Of a DNA stretch of 5,372 nt, positions 4,758 through 5,372 are shown piece after piece. This stretch comes from Chromatiales bacterium (GTDB lineage: Bacteria > Pseudomonadota > Gammaproteobacteria > SZUA-152). The notes below the pieces were generated by a model. It did not search any database, was not told the origin of the DNA, and worked only from the letters and a program-made list of their open reading frames with translations. Position 1 is the stretch's first letter, and each line of letters begins with the position of its first letter. Location: the NCBI GenBank assembly GCA_026999335.1, contig JALTPW010000190.1, forward strand, positions 1-5,372. The letters run 5' to 3'. Both the position numbers and the translations under genes were made by a program.

Positions 4758-5372
4758 TGCGGGAAGAAAAGAATCTGAGCAGGGATGCTTTCGCGCTGTT
4801 GGTGCGGATCATGGATCATCCGCGCATGGCCATTAGTGCCGGCCTGCTGCTCGAGGAGTTTCCACGGCTGGCTCCAGAACTGATAGATGGCGGCTGGTTG
4901 ACTCCCGTTGGGAATCAGGCTGCTCTGGCCGTGCCCGGTGAAGATGATCATTCATTCCATGAATTGGTATGGGACTCCGAGCGAAAGCAGTACAAGTATT
5001 TCACTCCATCTTCCGGATGGGTGTTCGTGGCGGCAGATACAATGAAGCGTCACGCAGTGGATGACGACCGGTTCCTTGCTTTCCTTCAGCACCGTTTGGG
5101 AATCCCTGGAAGTCAGCCGGTGACCTGCTTGCACGATTCCATATTATGGCATCTGGGATCGGCACGCTTTAGCGGCTACCGGGCGCACCTTTACTTTGTC
5201 CGCCGACTTGATGGGCCGGAAAACCGGGCGGCGTTTCTGCGGGCTATGAGACGCGAGATCGGCAAGACCCCGGCCATTATCCTGTGTACGGGAAAAAAGG
5301 AGCCGGTGGATCTGGAGTTGCCGGTCGATCAGGCGTTGGTTCCGATTCATCAATTAATGGTCCGGGATCGGG
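4757..5372 (+). CDS. Hypothetical protein, N-terminal 205 residues, cut by window edge
   Basis: This frame opens at ATG 4757, sharing a base with the previous stop (TGATG), and stays open to the right edge. A GAGGAGG stretch at 4743-4749 serves as ribosome site. Residues about 7-52 are helical and end in GGWLTPVG, resembling a small winged-helix-like or helical bundle unit. Residues 66-95 are strand-like, with a WDSERKQYKYFTPSSGWVFV pattern. Residues about 122-178 read HDSILWHLGSARF, AHLYFVRRLDG, a helix, and TPAIILCTG, which looks like an alternating alpha/beta domain. I know of similar uncharacterised proteobacterial proteins with LWxLG...FxRRL sequences but cannot name the family or function. 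No catalytic motif is evident in the visible part. Coupled translation with the 389-residue protein suggests a shared complex or pathway. Further genes may follow beyond the edge. Confidence 0.85.
   Translation, partial: MREEKNLSRDAFALLVRIMDHPRMAISAGLLLEEFPRLAPELIDGGWLTPVGNQAALAVPGEDDHSFHELVWDSERKQYKYFTPSSGWVFVAADTMKRHAVDDDRFLAFLQHRLGIPGSQPVTCLHDSILWHLGSARFSGYRAHLYFVRRLDGPENRAAFLRAMRREIGKTPAIILCTGKKEPVDLELPVDQALVPIHQLMVRDR

Overview
The window looks like part of a mobile or defence-type island from a proteobacterium, most likely a gammaproteobacterium. This rests on gene style only: strong Shine-Dalgarno sites, sigma70-like hexamers, and a DUF2924 gene of the type usually found beside phage or integrative-element recombinases in Proteobacteria. 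No rRNA, tRNA, CRISPR array or recognisable insertion sequence was seen. Base composition is mosaic. Counted 60-base lines give about 60% G+C in the left-edge DUF2924 gene, 40-45% in the 744-1169 gene and about 63% in the right-hand gene, which suggests pieces of different origin.

Layout. (1) Bases 1-517, minus strand: a 61-codon small gene overlaps by ATGA the start of a DUF2924 gene that runs off the left edge. This is probably the front of a recombinase module whose recombinase would lie outside the window. (2) Bases 518-743: a gene-free spacer with an AT-rich inverted repeat beside the small gene. (3) Bases 744-3446, minus strand: a compact four-gene operon. In transcription order it encodes an XRE-family HTH repressor (GTG start), an ImmA/IrrE-family zinc peptidase overlapping it, a 333-residue PIN-like nuclease with a very large internal insertion, and a 141-residue protein I do not recognise. 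(4) Bases 3447-3587: a divergent control region. The two promoters face opposite ways and their -35 hexamers overlap on the same bases; several small palindromes cover both. (5) Bases 3588-5372, plus strand: two tightly coupled genes of unrecognised families, a 389-residue protein and a second protein truncated by the right edge.

Working model (inference). The XRE protein represses both divergent promoters, and the ImmA-like peptidase inactivates it on a signal, as ImmA does with ImmR in ICEBs1. Release would raise expression of the PIN-like nuclease and of the divergent pair. The arrangement XRE, ImmA, PIN-like and unknown protein, opposite two unknown genes, is not a named defence or toxin-antitoxin system that I can identify. 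It is the best candidate here for something undescribed.
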